Shown one piece after another: positions 1-8,863 of a DNA stretch of 64,000 bases. The notes under the pieces are model-generated. The model ran no database searches, was not told the DNA's origin, and saw nothing but the letters and a program-made list of their open reading frames with translations. The stretch is from VXMO01 sp965205915 (GTDB lineage Bacteria > Chloroflexota > Dehalococcoidia > UBA6926). The stretch's first letter is position 1. Every line of letters begins with the position of its first letter. The stretch is taken from positions 1,054,001 through 1,118,000 of the forward strand of contig OZ242191.1 of the NCBI GenBank assembly GCA_965205915.1, given 5' to 3'. Position numbers and translations under genes: made by a program.

Positions 1-1
1 T

Positions 2-2590
2 GATGATCGCGTTGCGCGCAAGGTGGAAACCCTCCGGCATGTGCTGCGGCTGGAACGCGACCAGAATCACGCGAACCACGCGGTCATCGGGGGGTTGGAC
101 GCATTTCTCGAGCGGTGGATCGAGGATCCCGCTATAAAGCGGGTTCTCGATGATGCAAGTGGCACTCTGCCCAACTACGAGGGGCTGACGCAGGAACAGC
201 GCGCGGAGTGGGTGCGAGAGACGATTGAGCGTCTTACGGATCCCGGGCGGGAATCCAGCCCTCCGGCAGCGGAAGTGGAGCGTGAGCCTGTGCCGGCTCC
301 AACGGCTTCGCCCGCCGCTTCTCCCCCGCCGCCCATGGACGTGCCGCCCGATCCGGCGTGGGATCGCATCGAACAGGCTACGCCTAGGCAATCCAATCGG
401 CCTGCACCGTCACCGGCTGAGAGGGTCGCGCCGACCCAAACGAAGAAACGCCCCACTCCCCGCCCCACACCTACGGTCACGCCGGTTACGTCTCTTGATG
501 AGCCGCTGGATGCGCCGTCTCGTATGAAAGCGGGGCTCAAGAAGCTGGGAATCGAGACGTATCGGAACGCGCTGTGGGCGTTTCCGCGGCGGTATGTTCC
601 GGTCTCGCCAATCGCGCGACTTATCTCGGGAGAGCAGGCGGCGATATCCGTGCGGGTTGAGAAGCAGAGCGGGGGAAACTTTACGGCGCGGCGGCAGGTG
701 ATGCGGATCGAGGCGACTGTCAGCGATGCCACGGGGCAGGTGGCGGCGGTGTGGTTTGGGAATCCATGGGTTACAAATGCGCTCAAGCGGGGGGCACGGC
801 TGCTGCTGACGGGTCGGCTGGGCGAGTATCGGAACCGGGCGCAATTTCATGTTGAGACGTATGAGCAGTTGCGGGCGGAGGACAAGATCGACACCGGCGA
901 GCTGGTGCCGATTTATCCGTTGACAAAGGGCGTGACGCAGAGCGGGATGCGGCGGCTCATCGGGCCGGCGGCGGAGCGGGCGCTTACGTTGGTGCAGGAA
1001 TTTTTGCCCGATGACGTGATTCGTGAGGCGCGGCTGCCCGGATTGCGGGATGCGCTTGGGCTAATCCATCGCCCCGCCGATCTGTCCGACGATGAGCGGG
1101 CGCGGCGTCGACTTGCGTTTGATGAGCTTTTCTTGCTGCAACTGGGATTGCTGGAGCGTCGGAGGCAGCAGCAACGGGAGCTGGGCGCGCCGATTCCTCG
1201 CAGTGAGGAGGCGTTGAGCAGCGTCGTCGCTGCCCTGCCCTTCAAGCTGACGAATGATCAGGAGCACGTCGTCGAGGAGATACTGACAGACATGGGCGGG
1301 AGCGCGCCCATGATGCGGCTTCTACAAGGCGACGTCGGCAGCGGCAAGACCGTGGTGGCGGCGCTGGCGCTGGTCACGGCCGCTGCTAACCGATTCCAGG
1401 GCGCTTTGATGGCGCCCACAGAGATATTGGCGGAACAACACTTCCGCACGCTGACGGGCGTGTTTAGCCATGGCAATCGGGAGGCGAACGACGGGGGGCC
1501 TTATCGAGGATTCAGCGGAATCCTGCCGGACAGGCCGCTGCGCATTGCGCTGTTGACGGGCAGCATGGCCGCGGGAATGAAGTCTCAACTTCACGATCTC
1601 ATTGCGCGGGGCGACGTGGACATTGTTATCGGCACACATGCGTTGATTCAGCAGGGAGTCGCGTTCAGCAACCTTGGGGTGGCGGTCGTCGATGAGCAGC
1701 ACCGCTTTGGCGTTGAGCAGCGGGCTTCACTCCGTAACAAGGGATTCGCGCCGCACCTGTTGGTGATGACAGCGACGCCGATTCCGCGCACGTTGGCGCT
1801 GGCTATCTATGGCGATCTCGACGTCTCGACGATCCATGAGATGCCGCCGGGCAGGCCGCCGATACGGACAGCCATCGTGCCTCCCAACGAACGCGACCGC
1901 GCCTATGGGTTCATCCGGCAGGAGGCGGCCGAGAGACGGCAGTCGTTCATCATCTGCCCGCTCGTCGAGGAATCCGAGTCGGTGGCGGCAAAGGCAGCGG
2001 TGACGGAGCACGAACGACTCTCGCGTGAGGTGCTCCCTGACCTAAATGTTGGGCTGCTTCACGGTCGGATGCGTCCCGCGGATAAGGATCGCGTGATGGA
2101 GGCGTTTCGCAGCGGCGAACTTGACGTGTTGGTATCCACGGCGGTTGTTGAGGTTGGTATCGACGTGCCAAATGCGACGGTGATGATGATCGACGGGGCG
2201 GAGCGGTTCGGATTGTCGCAGCTGCACCAGTACAGGGGGCGAGTGGGGCGCGGCACGGAGAGCAGCTATTGCATCCTGGTATCGGAATCGGAAACGGAGG
2301 AGGTCAACAAGCGGTTGGCCGTGATGGAGTCGACGCGGGACGGGTTCAAGGTGGCGGAGGCGGATCTTACCCTGAGGGGGCCGGGGGAGTTGCTTGGCAC
2401 GCGACAGAGTGGGCTGCCCGATCTGCAGGTGGCGACGTTTGCCGACCTCGCGCTCATTGGGGAGGCGCGGCGTCATGCGCTGGCGATTGCCAAGGATGAT
2501 CCGGAGCTTTCGGACGCGGCTCACGCTCCGCTGCGGGAGGAGTTGCGGCGGTTCTGGGATCGGGCGAGCGACGCGGCGGAGGGCGGATAG
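2..2590 (+). CDS. recG: ATP-dependent DNA helicase RecG (5' end open)
   Basis: RecG remodels stalled replication forks and drives branch migration of recombination intermediates. Counting from the GTG at 23, the protein has an unusual N-terminal part of about 165 residues with a Pro/Ala-rich linker, then the OB-fold wedge domain, then a helicase core. Visible motifs are Walker A GDVGSGKT near residue 437, the DEQH box in VVDEQHRFG near 556, motif III TATPIPRT, and the RecG-typical QLHQYRGRVGRG near 731. The frame has no stop between base 2 and the GTG at 23, so the true start may lie outside the window; I give it as open. argS follows after 36 bases on the same strand. Family assignment is certain; only the 5' end is unsure. 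Confidence 0.95.
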   Translation, partial: DDRVARKVETLRHVLRLERDQNHANHAVIGGLDAFLERWIEDPAIKRVLDDASGTLPNYEGLTQEQRAEWVRETIERLTDPGRESSPPAAEVEREPVPAPTASPAASPPPPMDVPPDPAWDRIEQATPRQSNRPAPSPAERVAPTQTKKRPTPRPTPTVTPVTSLDEPLDAPSRMKAGLKKLGIETYRNALWAFPRRYVPVSPIARLISGEQAAISVRVEKQSGGNFTARRQVMRIEATVSDATGQVAAVWFGNPWVTNALKRGARLLLTGRLGEYRNRAQFHVETYEQLRAEDKIDTGELVPIYPLTKGVTQSGMRRLIGPAAERALTLVQEFLPDDVIREARLPGLRDALGLIHRPADLSDDERARRRLAFDELFLLQLGLLERRRQQQRELGAPIPRSEEALSSVVAALPFKLTNDQEHVVEEILTDMGGSAPMMRLLQGDVGSGKTVVAALALVTAAANRFQGALMAPTEILAEQHFRTLTGVFSHGNREANDGGPYRGFSGILPDRPLRIALLTGSMAAGMKSQLHDLIARGDVDIVIGTHALIQQGVAFSNLGVAVVDEQHRFGVEQRASLRNKGFAPHLLVMTATPIPRTLALAIYGDLDVSTIHEMPPGRPPIRTAIVPPNERDRAYGFIRQEAAERRQSFIICPLVEESESVAAKAAVTEHERLSREVLPDLNVGLLHGRMRPADKDRVMEAFRSGELDVLVSTAVVEVGIDVPNATVMMIDGAERFGLSQLHQYRGRVGRGTESSYCILVSESETEEVNKRLAVMESTRDGFKVAEADLTLRGPGELLGTRQSGLPDLQVATFADLALIGEARRHALAIAKDDPELSDAAHAPLREELRRFWDRASDAAEGG

Positions 2591-2625
2591 GCAGGGCCTC
2601 GCGTGGCATACTGACGACACCGGTC

Positions 2626-4290
2626 ATGATTAGGGATACCATCACTGAAATGCTATTGGAGGCGCTGAGCCGCGCGCAGGCGGATGGCGCGTTGCCGGCC
2701 CTGGAGCATCAGGATCCCGCTGTTGAGCGGCCGCAAAACCAGGAGCACGGCGACTACGCCTCAAGCCTGCCACTAAAGATGGCGCGGTCGGCACGGATGT
2801 CGCCGCTGGCAATTGCGGAGATTCTGCGCGAGCGCTTGCCGCAGCAGGAAGAGATTGCATCGGTCACGATCGCTCCGCCCGGCTTTGTCAACATTACGTT
2901 GGACAACGGTTGGGTCATGCGGCAGATGGGAACCATCCTCGACGAGGGTGACAAGTTCGGACATGGGACCGGCGGCGAGGGTGTACGCGTTCAGGTGGAA
3001 TTCGTCAGCGTGAACCCCACAGGCCCCGTGCATGTTGGACACGGTCGCGGCGCGGTGCAAGGCAGCGCCGTCGCCAACGTGCTGGAGGCGTTCGGTTATG
3101 ACGTGCAGCGCGAGTACTACATCAACGACGCCGGTAGCCAAATGGACAATTTTTTCCAGTCGTTGCACGCGCGTTATCTGCAGGCGCTGGGCCGGGACGC
3201 TGAGTTTCCAACTGAGGGGTATCAGGGGACGTACCTGGTGGAGTTGGCGCAGGAGCTTGCCCGCGCGCACGGCGACCGATTTGTTGATGGGGACGATGCC
3301 GCGCGTGAGATCGGCGAGATCGGCATGGCGCGGATGTTGGAGTCCATCCGCGAGGATCTGGAACTCATCGACGTTCGCTTCGATCGCTGGTTCAGCGAAC
3401 GCTCGCTGTTTGCGGATGGGACGTACGAGAAGGCGTTTGGCGAGGTGCGCGACAACGGTTACACGGCGGAGCGTGAGGGCGCTGTGTGGTTTACGGGCAC
3501 GGAGTTGGGCGATGAGCGCGACAGCGTGCTGGTGCGGCAGACGGGCGCGCCGACGTACTTCGCATCGGACATCGCGTATCACTATGACAAGTTCCTGGGT
3601 CGGGGGTTTGACCGCGTCATCAACGTGTGGGGCGCGGACCACCAGGGCCACGTGCCGCGCATGAAGGCGGTAGTGCAGGCGCTGGGCGTCGATCCGGAGC
3701 GTTTGCAGTTCATCCTGGTTCAGTTGGTGACGCTAAAGCGTGGCGATGAGGTTGTTCGGGTGTCCAAGCGGACGGGCGACATCATCACCCTGGAGGAGGT
3801 CATCAGCGAGGTAGGGCCTGACGCGTGCCGCTATTTCTTCCTTGCTCGCTCCGCCGACTCGCAGATGGACTTTGATCTCGAGCTGGCCAAGAAGGAGGCG
3901 CCGGACAACCCCGTCTATTACATCCAATACGCTTTCGCGCGTATCTCGTCCATCATGCGGAATGCTCGGGAGAGCGGCATCGATCCGGATGATATGTCGC
4001 AGGTCGCCGACTATGGCGCACTGACGGAGGAGGCGGAGCTTCAACTGGCCCGCACGATGCTGCGGTTCCCGGAGGTTGTGGAGATGGCCGCGCGCACCCT
4101 GGAGCCTCATCATCTGCCCCATTACGCGTATGAGCTGGCCACGGACTTTCACGATTTCTATACGAAACACCGCGTGCTGGGCGAGGCGGAACACATCACG
4201 CTGGCACGATTACGGCTATCGCAGGCAGCGGGGACAGTACTGCGCAATGCCCTGACGTTGATGGGCATGAGCGCGCCGGAATCCATGTAA
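2626..4290 (+). CDS. argS: arginyl-tRNA synthetase
   Basis: Class I aminoacyl-tRNA synthetase that charges tRNA-Arg in the cytoplasm. At 554 residues it is full length for the family. An N-terminal Arg-tRNA additional domain (about 5-90) precedes the Rossmann core, with the HIGH-type motif as HVGH near residue 137 followed by GRGAVQGSAVAN. The KMSKS loop is reduced to VSKRTG near 380, as is usual for ArgS. A DALR anticodon-binding domain forms the last 120 residues. The ATG at 2626 is 36 bases after recG, so the two may share a transcript. A tRNA-Arg(UCG) gene lies 2 kb downstream. Confidence 0.96.
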   Translation: MIRDTITEMLLEALSRAQADGALPALEHQDPAVERPQNQEHGDYASSLPLKMARSARMSPLAIAEILRERLPQQEEIASVTIAPPGFVNITLDNGWVMRQMGTILDEGDKFGHGTGGEGVRVQVEFVSVNPTGPVHVGHGRGAVQGSAVANVLEAFGYDVQREYYINDAGSQMDNFFQSLHARYLQALGRDAEFPTEGYQGTYLVELAQELARAHGDRFVDGDDAAREIGEIGMARMLESIREDLELIDVRFDRWFSERSLFADGTYEKAFGEVRDNGYTAEREGAVWFTGTELGDERDSVLVRQTGAPTYFASDIAYHYDKFLGRGFDRVINVWGADHQGHVPRMKAVVQALGVDPERLQFILVQLVTLKRGDEVVRVSKRTGDIITLEEVISEVGPDACRYFFLARSADSQMDFDLELAKKEAPDNPVYYIQYAFARISSIMRNARESGIDPDDMSQVADYGALTEEAELQLARTMLRFPEVVEMAARTLEPHHLPHYAYELATDFHDFYTKHRVLGEAEHITLARLRLSQAAGTVLRNALTLMGMSAPESM

Positions 4291-4328
4291 GTTCGCCACT
4301 TGGTCGGCTTACTGTGTATAGCTAGGTA

Positions 4329-4357
4329 TTGACCAACGCCTGATAGACGGTCATTAT
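4329..4357 (+). promoter_or_regulatory. sigma-70-type promoter before the peptide-binding lipoprotein
   Basis: TTGACC at 4329-4334 and CATTAT at 4352-4357 are separated by exactly 17 bases, close to the -35/-10 consensus. A small inverted repeat (GACG...CGTC) overlaps the -10 box and could be an operator. A Shine-Dalgarno sequence (GGGAGGA, 4382-4388) and the ATG at 4398 follow. Confidence 0.55.
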
Positions 4358-4397
4358 CGTCTAGTGCTAACAGAAGGCATGTGGGAGGATTCTGGAT

Positions 4398-6161
4398 ATG
4401 ACTAATCGCGTCGCAATGCTTTTGATTATGTTGGTGGCGTCCGTCTTTCTTGTGGTTGCCGCTGCGTGCGGGACCTCATCTGAGGACGACAGCAGCGATA
4501 CAGACACTACGTCGGAAACGTCCGGTGACGATACGTCCATGGACGACATGGATGATATGGACGACATGCCCACGCACTCCGTGAGCGGGGTTCCCATTGA
4601 TCCCGATGCCCGCTTTGGCGGCGTCCTGCTCATCGCGACAACGTCGGAAGGCCCGACGTTTAGCAACTGGGAGGAGGCGGCCGGGAGCGCGCCGATGTAC
4701 GGACACCCCGTCGGCAATATGCTTGTCTCCAAGCAGGACTGGGGTGACAAGAGTGACTTTCTTGAAGGGACGTATTGGGACGCGGTTCCTGACCTCGCCA
4801 CAGGGTGGGAGCAGTCGACAGACGGTTTGTCGTGGACGTTCACGCTACGGGACGGCATTCTCTTCTCGGATGGCGTGGAGTTTTCATGCGCGGATGTGGC
4901 GTGGATGTATAACACGATTCGCACCGGCGAGGGTCTGGACAAGAACCCACGATCCGCTCATTTCGCAGTACTTAATGATGTGACGTGCGCGGATGATCTG
5001 ACAGCGGTTTTCCACCTGGAGCGGGCGAAGCCGTCCATGCTTGAGGTAATCGCGCTTCCCTACCATGTCATCAAGCCGAGTCATCTCTACGAGGGCAATA
5101 CAGACCTGATGAGGGATGAGCCGAACATCGGGACGGGCCCGTACTTGATGTCGAATTGGCTGCCCGGTGAGAAGATGGTCTTCGAACGCAAGACCGATTA
5201 TTGGGATCAGCCGTTCCCGTACCTGAATGGCATTGAGGTACAGATTCTCGGGAACTCAGGGCAGGTGACTGCGCTGAGGGCCGGGCGCATCCACATCGGC
5301 GGGAGCGCCGGAGGCTGGAACGGGGCACGCGCGAACACGTTGCTCCGTGAATGCAACGTTTGCCAGAAGTGGGCGTCAGTACCGCACCCCGGCATGATGT
5401 TCTCCGTAATTCCGAACTTCACGAAGGATCCATGGAACACACAGGAAATTCGTGATGTCATCAGCTTGGCTATTGATCGGCAACGTCTGATCACTCTTGG
5501 GTACAACGATTGGATCACGTTGGGCACGGGCGGTCCGTTCCTGCCCGGCAGTTTCTTCGCCATGCCTGAGGAGCGGATTCAGCAGATTCCGGGCCACGAT
5601 TTCCGGGACCCGGCGGCCAACAAGGATCGCGCGCGCCAGATTCTGGCGGATGCCGGATACGAGCCAAACGAGCTGGAAGCGAACTTGGTGTATGCGCCGT
5701 TCTACGCGGAGTACGCAGTTACTGTGATCGAAGACCTGAACGCAATCGGCCTGAACATCACGGCCGCTCAGCAGGAAACAGCTCTCTACTACACGTCAAT
5801 GAACGATGGCGATTTCCAGTTGGCGGGACACGCAGGGTGGATTGGTGGATTCGATCCGGACTTCATCCTGTATGAGTACTTCTACAGCGGCTCCGGCCGG
5901 AACTACGGCCGCTACTCGAACCCCGAGTTGGATACCCTGATTGATCAGCAGTCGATCACACTGGATGCTGAAGAGCGACGCGAGTTGGCTTGGCAGGCAG
6001 GCGACATTGTGCTGCGCGACCAAGTTAGGACGCTTGGCGGTTTCCAGTTGGCGATTCCGATATTCTCAGACAGGGTCGCGGGCGTGATGCCGACGGTGCC
6101 ATCGCAGTCGTACGGCAACTTCTACCGCCACGCGCACACGTACCTGTTGGAGGACGAGTAG
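4398..6161 (+). CDS. ABC transporter substrate-binding lipoprotein, peptide/nickel type (SBP_bac_5)
   Basis: Extracytoplasmic binding protein that delivers a peptide-like or other small ligand to an ABC importer. The N-terminus is a lipoprotein signal: hydrophobic stretch at residues 6-24 ending in the lipobox VAAAC, so the mature protein is membrane-anchored through lipidated Cys. A very acidic Ser/Asp/Met linker with repeated DDMDDM follows up to about residue 60. The rest is a family 5 fold with the typical LATGWEQSTDGLSWTFTLR segment. No permease or ATPase lies next to it; the only permease operon in the window is at 51.5-56.0 kb. The substrate cannot be told from sequence. A promoter and a strong terminator-like palindrome bracket it, so it is probably monocistronic. 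Confidence 0.9.
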   Translation: MTNRVAMLLIMLVASVFLVVAAACGTSSEDDSSDTDTTSETSGDDTSMDDMDDMDDMPTHSVSGVPIDPDARFGGVLLIATTSEGPTFSNWEEAAGSAPMYGHPVGNMLVSKQDWGDKSDFLEGTYWDAVPDLATGWEQSTDGLSWTFTLRDGILFSDGVEFSCADVAWMYNTIRTGEGLDKNPRSAHFAVLNDVTCADDLTAVFHLERAKPSMLEVIALPYHVIKPSHLYEGNTDLMRDEPNIGTGPYLMSNWLPGEKMVFERKTDYWDQPFPYLNGIEVQILGNSGQVTALRAGRIHIGGSAGGWNGARANTLLRECNVCQKWASVPHPGMMFSVIPNFTKDPWNTQEIRDVISLAIDRQRLITLGYNDWITLGTGGPFLPGSFFAMPEERIQQIPGHDFRDPAANKDRARQILADAGYEPNELEANLVYAPFYAEYAVTVIEDLNAIGLNITAAQQETALYYTSMNDGDFQLAGHAGWIGGFDPDFILYEYFYSGSGRNYGRYSNPELDTLIDQQSITLDAEERRELAWQAGDIVLRDQVRTLGGFQLAIPIFSDRVAGVMPTVPSQSYGNFYRHAHTYLLEDE

Positions 6162-6220
6162 TCGAACAGGACCACTAGGGCTCGAGCTTCAGTGGCTCGA
6201 GGCTAGCGAGAAGAATCAGG

Positions 6221-6244
6221 GGGGGCGCCCATATGGGCGCCCCC
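6221..6244 (+). terminator. perfect 24-base GC palindrome after the binding-protein gene
   Basis: Bases 6221-6232 are exactly complementary to 6233-6244 (GGGGGCGCCCAT / ATGGGCGCCCCC), 60 bases past the stop codon. As RNA it would form a stable hairpin with a small loop, but only a weak T-rich stretch follows. It may also serve as a barrier before tRNA-Arg. A shorter inverted repeat (CTCGAG at 6181 and 6196) lies just upstream. Confidence 0.5.
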
Positions 6245-6288
6245 TCAGTTGTTCCGTTTCGGGGTAGGATGGATATCACAAACAGCGT

Positions 6289-6365
6289 GCGCCCGTAGCT
6301 CAGTGGAATAGAGCATCGGTCTTCGGAACCGAGGGTCGCGGGTTCGAATCCTGCCGGGCGCGCCA
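6289..6365 (+). tRNA. tRNA-Arg (anticodon UCG)
   Basis: Complete cloverleaf with encoded CCA. The acceptor GCGCCCG (6289-6295) pairs with CGGGCGC (6355-6361), the discriminator is G, and CCA occupies 6363-6365. D arm TAGCTCAGTGGAATAGAG, anticodon loop CUUCGGA giving UCG, and T arm GGGTTCGAATCC are all canonical. A decayed second copy lies at 7034-7114, on the far side of hicBA. Confidence 0.95.
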
Positions 6366-6424
6366 ATGTTATTCTGCTCGCATATACAAAGGTTGAGTTT
6401 GCCCGGACATGGAGGACCGTTAGG

Positions 6425-6772
6425 ATGGCGAAGGCGGCTCAAGGCAACGAGGCCGACTCAGGCGCATACATACTTCTGACCGGAGTGGTTGAGCGGGAGG
6501 ACGACCAATACGTTTCGATCTGCCCGGAACTTGGGGTGGCCAGTTGCGGCGATACCGCTGAGGAAGCTTTCGCGATGCTCAACGAGGCAATAGATCTCTA
6601 CCTACAAGAGCTCGTGGAGATCGGCACGCTAAACGATGTCTTGCGCGAGCAGAACGTTCGGATCGAGTATCAGGGCCCGCCCTATGAGTACCGTCCAAGG
6701 ATCCCTGTTGCCGAATCGACTGGGGCAAATGGTCTGGTCTACCAGTTTTATCGGACTCCGGTTCCGGTGTAA
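6425..6772 (+). CDS. hicB: HicB-family antitoxin-like protein
   Basis: Small RNase H-fold protein of the HicB family, which neutralises the HicA mRNA interferase by direct binding. Residues 20-60 carry the typical pattern: YVSICPELGVASCGDT, then EEAFAMLNEAIDLYLQEL. At 115 residues it has the HicB core and a short tail but no obvious ribbon-helix-helix or HTH DNA-binding domain, so autoregulation is uncertain. A Shine-Dalgarno sequence GGAGG lies about 12 bases before the ATG. A frameshifted hicA follows after 14 bases, so the pair is likely inactive as a toxin system, although the antitoxin could persist alone. Confidence 0.8.
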   Translation: MAKAAQGNEADSGAYILLTGVVEREDDQYVSICPELGVASCGDTAEEAFAMLNEAIDLYLQELVEIGTLNDVLREQNVRIEYQGPPYEYRPRIPVAESTGANGLVYQFYRTPVPV

Positions 6773-6786
6773 GCACCGTGTCTTAG

Positions 6787-7030
6787 ATGCGGAATGGCCG
6801 CGTCCCTTTGAGATCAAGCAACCAGATCGTGAATGCCCTAAAGCGTTTGGGTGTCCGGGAAGGCAAGGCTCGCAGCACTAGCCACCTCTTCCTGCATCGC
6901 GATCTCCCGGACGGCAGAAAACTGTCCCGCCCCCCCGATGGGAAAACACGAGGTTCCGCACGGGACGCTACGCAACATCCTCCAGGGTCTTGAGATTCCA
7001 ATGGAGGATTTTCTGGATGCGCTGCGGTAG
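6787..7030 (+). pseudogene. hicA: HicA-family mRNA interferase, frameshifted
   Basis: The first frame from ATG 6787 gives the HicA N-terminal pattern SNQIVNALKRLGVREGKA, then TSHLFLHRDLPDGRK (the catalytic His region). It then runs into nonsense. From about 6938 another frame continues the expected C-terminal half: MGKHEVPHGTLRNILQ, then GLEIPMEDFLDALR, stopping at 7028-7030. The switch falls at a run of seven Cs (6930-6936), so one inserted or lost C explains it. It is either a real slippage mutation that silences the toxin or a sequencing error. With the frame restored the product would be about 80 residues, normal for HicA. Confidence 0.75.
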
Positions 7031-7033
7031 CGC

Positions 7034-7114
7034 GCGCCCGTAGCTCAGTGGAGTAGAGGGTAGTTGGTCTTGGGAAGCGAGGGTGGGCGGGGTTGGGATG
7101 GTGGCGGGGGCGGC
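7034..7114 (+). pseudogene. decayed second copy of tRNA-Arg
   Basis: The first 26 bases (GCGCCCGTAGCTCAGTGGAG and on) match tRNA-Arg at 6289 almost exactly. The remainder keeps recognisable blocks (TGGTCTTGGGAA, GCGAGGGT, GGGGTTGGGAT) but the anticodon stem, T loop and acceptor 3' strand no longer pair. It begins four bases after the end of hicA, so the toxin-antitoxin module sits between an intact and a broken copy of the same tRNA gene. Confidence 0.7.
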
Positions 7115-7125
7115 AGTTGACCCCA

Positions 7126-7145
7126 ACACAAATTAGAACTTGTGT
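7126..7145 (+). promoter_or_regulatory. dyad upstream of the restriction-modification operon
   Basis: ACACAA (7126-7131) and TTGTGT (7140-7145) form an inverted repeat with an 8-base spacer, followed by an AT-rich stretch with TATATT near 7160 that could be a -10 box. It lies 46 bases before the methyltransferase start, where autoregulatory operators of R-M genes often occur. No controller protein gene is seen; the role is inferred. Confidence 0.35.
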
Positions 7146-7191
7146 CCGGTCATATGTGCTATATTGAGTAGAGCAATGCGGGAGGCGGACG

Positions 7192-8145
7192 GTGTCTCAC
7201 CGTCTGAACGCGGGGAGAATGATGGTGGCTATTGCCCGAACCAAGACCGGCCGACATAGCGAGGGCACAACGACCGAATCTGAGAGCAGTCCCGACACTG
7301 GTCCAAGAACGGTCATCCGCGATGAGCCCCGCCGAGCTATCGGCATACATCCCCTAAAGGCTCAACCACCCATTCCCCAAATAGATTCAACAACTGTGGA
7401 GCCGTGGCTATGCAAGGTTCACACCGGCGATTGCATCGACATCATGGGACGCATGCCAGCCGAATCGGTCGATGTTATCGTCACTAGCCCGCCTTACAAC
7501 ATCAAGAACAGCACCGGGAACGGACTAAAGAACGGGAGCGGGGGTAAGTGGCCTCGGGCCGGCCTCATAAATGGGTATGACTCTCACGACGATGCCATGC
7601 CCCACGATGAATACGTCCGGTGGCAGCGGGAGTGCCTCCACGCCATGATGCGGGTCCTCAAGGATGATGGAGCCATCTTCTACAACCACAAATGGCGGAT
7701 ACAGGGGGGGCTACTACAGGATCGTGCGGACATCGTAGAGGGTTTCCCGGTACGCCAGATAATCATTTGGCAGCGCGCGGGCGGCATTAACTTTAATCCG
7801 GGCTATTTCTTGCCAACGTATGAGGTCATCTATCTGATCGCCAAGCCCGGGTTTAGACTCGCCCCTAAGGCAAACGCCCAAGGAGATGTGTGGACAATAT
7901 TCCAGGAAATGAATAATCCACATCCGGCAGCCTTTCCTGTCGAGCTCGCACAGCGATGCATAGAGTCGACCGCCGGACGTGTCGTGCTGGACCCGTTCAT
8001 GGGAAGTGGTACCACGGCAATTGCGGCAGTAGAAGCGCAGCGCGACTGGATTGGAATCGACGTTTCAGAGCACTATTGCAGGGTGGCCCAGGAGCGCATC
8101 GCTGCTCACCGGGATGGCCATGACAGCGCCACAAGCGAGCATTAA
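7192..8145 (+). CDS. site-specific DNA methyltransferase (N4-cytosine/N6-adenine, beta-class motif order)
   Basis: Modification half of a type II restriction-modification pair; transfers a methyl group from S-adenosylmethionine to an exocyclic amino group of a base. The catalytic motif IV is TSPPYN near residue 97, and the SAM-binding motif I, DPFMGSGTT, comes late near residue 267. The order IV then I is that of beta-class enzymes, which include M.MvaI. SPPY is commoner in N4-cytosine enzymes. The N-terminal 60 residues are low in conserved motifs. I use the GTG at 7192, which has GGGAGG six bases upstream. The 3' end overlaps the endonuclease gene by about 30 bases. Confidence 0.9.
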   Translation: MSHRLNAGRMMVAIARTKTGRHSEGTTTESESSPDTGPRTVIRDEPRRAIGIHPLKAQPPIPQIDSTTVEPWLCKVHTGDCIDIMGRMPAESVDVIVTSPPYNIKNSTGNGLKNGSGGKWPRAGLINGYDSHDDAMPHDEYVRWQRECLHAMMRVLKDDGAIFYNHKWRIQGGLLQDRADIVEGFPVRQIIIWQRAGGINFNPGYFLPTYEVIYLIAKPGFRLAPKANAQGDVWTIFQEMNNPHPAAFPVELAQRCIESTAGRVVLDPFMGSGTTAIAAVEAQRDWIGIDVSEHYCRVAQERIAAHRDGHDSATSEH

Positions 8146-8809
8146 AAGCAAGCTGCAGGAGATTCTCGCGACCCGCGAATACGAGATTCCGGAGGGCGCA
8201 GGGTTTGGAGGGACGGGCGCACCGGGTCTCTACCTAGAGCATTTGCTCGATCTAAAGACGTCCAACTTGGATATCCCCGACGCTGGGGCGTGGGAGGTCA
8301 AGTTCACGAGCGGAACTTCACTGCTCACTCTGTTTCATAAAGAGGCAGACAGAAGTGGGCCGACGGTGCGAGACATCATCGGGCAGTGGGGATACATCGG
8401 CAGGAATGGCCAGCAGAATTTTCGTCACACAGTTTGTGGGCAATCTGACAACTACATTGTTTCCGACGAAGATAATTCGATAAGGGTAAGCCGGATTGAC
8501 AGCAGCGCCATCATGCCCTTTTGGTCCCATGACGCTTTGATCACTGCTTTTGCCCGCAAGCTAGGCAATTTGATCCATGTTCAGGGATCGTGGAACAAGC
8601 GGACGCGGCTCGTGAACTATGAATCGGCTGAGTTCCTGTCGCGAGCGAGGACGACACAGCTCATCAATTTCATCGCTGGCGGGACAATCTGTATCGACTT
8701 CGACGCATACATAAAGGACACTGGCAGTATCCGCAACCACGGCACGAAATTCCGCATCAAACCAAGAGACCTCCATTCCCTCTACTCCGCACGGGAATTG
8801 GTGGAGTAG
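8114..8809 (+). CDS. type II restriction endonuclease, MvaI/BcnI-like
   Basis: Restriction half of the pair with the upstream methyltransferase. Residues 30-47 read FGGTGAPGLYLEHLLDL, and about ten residues later DAGAWEVKFTSG gives the Glu-x-Lys of a PD-(D/E)xK active site. This spacing and the G-x-G-x2-G-x3-E-x-L-L helix are typical of the MutH-related MvaI/BcnI family, monomeric enzymes that cut CC-N-GG-type sites. Length (231 residues) fits. The frame is open upstream to 8051, but ATG 8114 (or 8120) removes most of the overlap with the methyltransferase and is preferred. Recognition sequence cannot be read from the protein. Confidence 0.78.
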   Translation: MAMTAPQASIKSKLQEILATREYEIPEGAGFGGTGAPGLYLEHLLDLKTSNLDIPDAGAWEVKFTSGTSLLTLFHKEADRSGPTVRDIIGQWGYIGRNGQQNFRHTVCGQSDNYIVSDEDNSIRVSRIDSSAIMPFWSHDALITAFARKLGNLIHVQGSWNKRTRLVNYESAEFLSRARTTQLINFIAGGTICIDFDAYIKDTGSIRNHGTKFRIKPRDLHSLYSARELVE

Positions 8810-8863
8810 GAAAGCCAGTTATGCCGGTAATGGCGCAGGCTAGGGGCTGCTCGAGCGTCTGAT

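Noticed and set aside
2773..3651. 292-codon open frame on the minus strand
   Set aside because: Lies entirely within argS in antisense and has His/Arg/Leu-biased composition; no motif.
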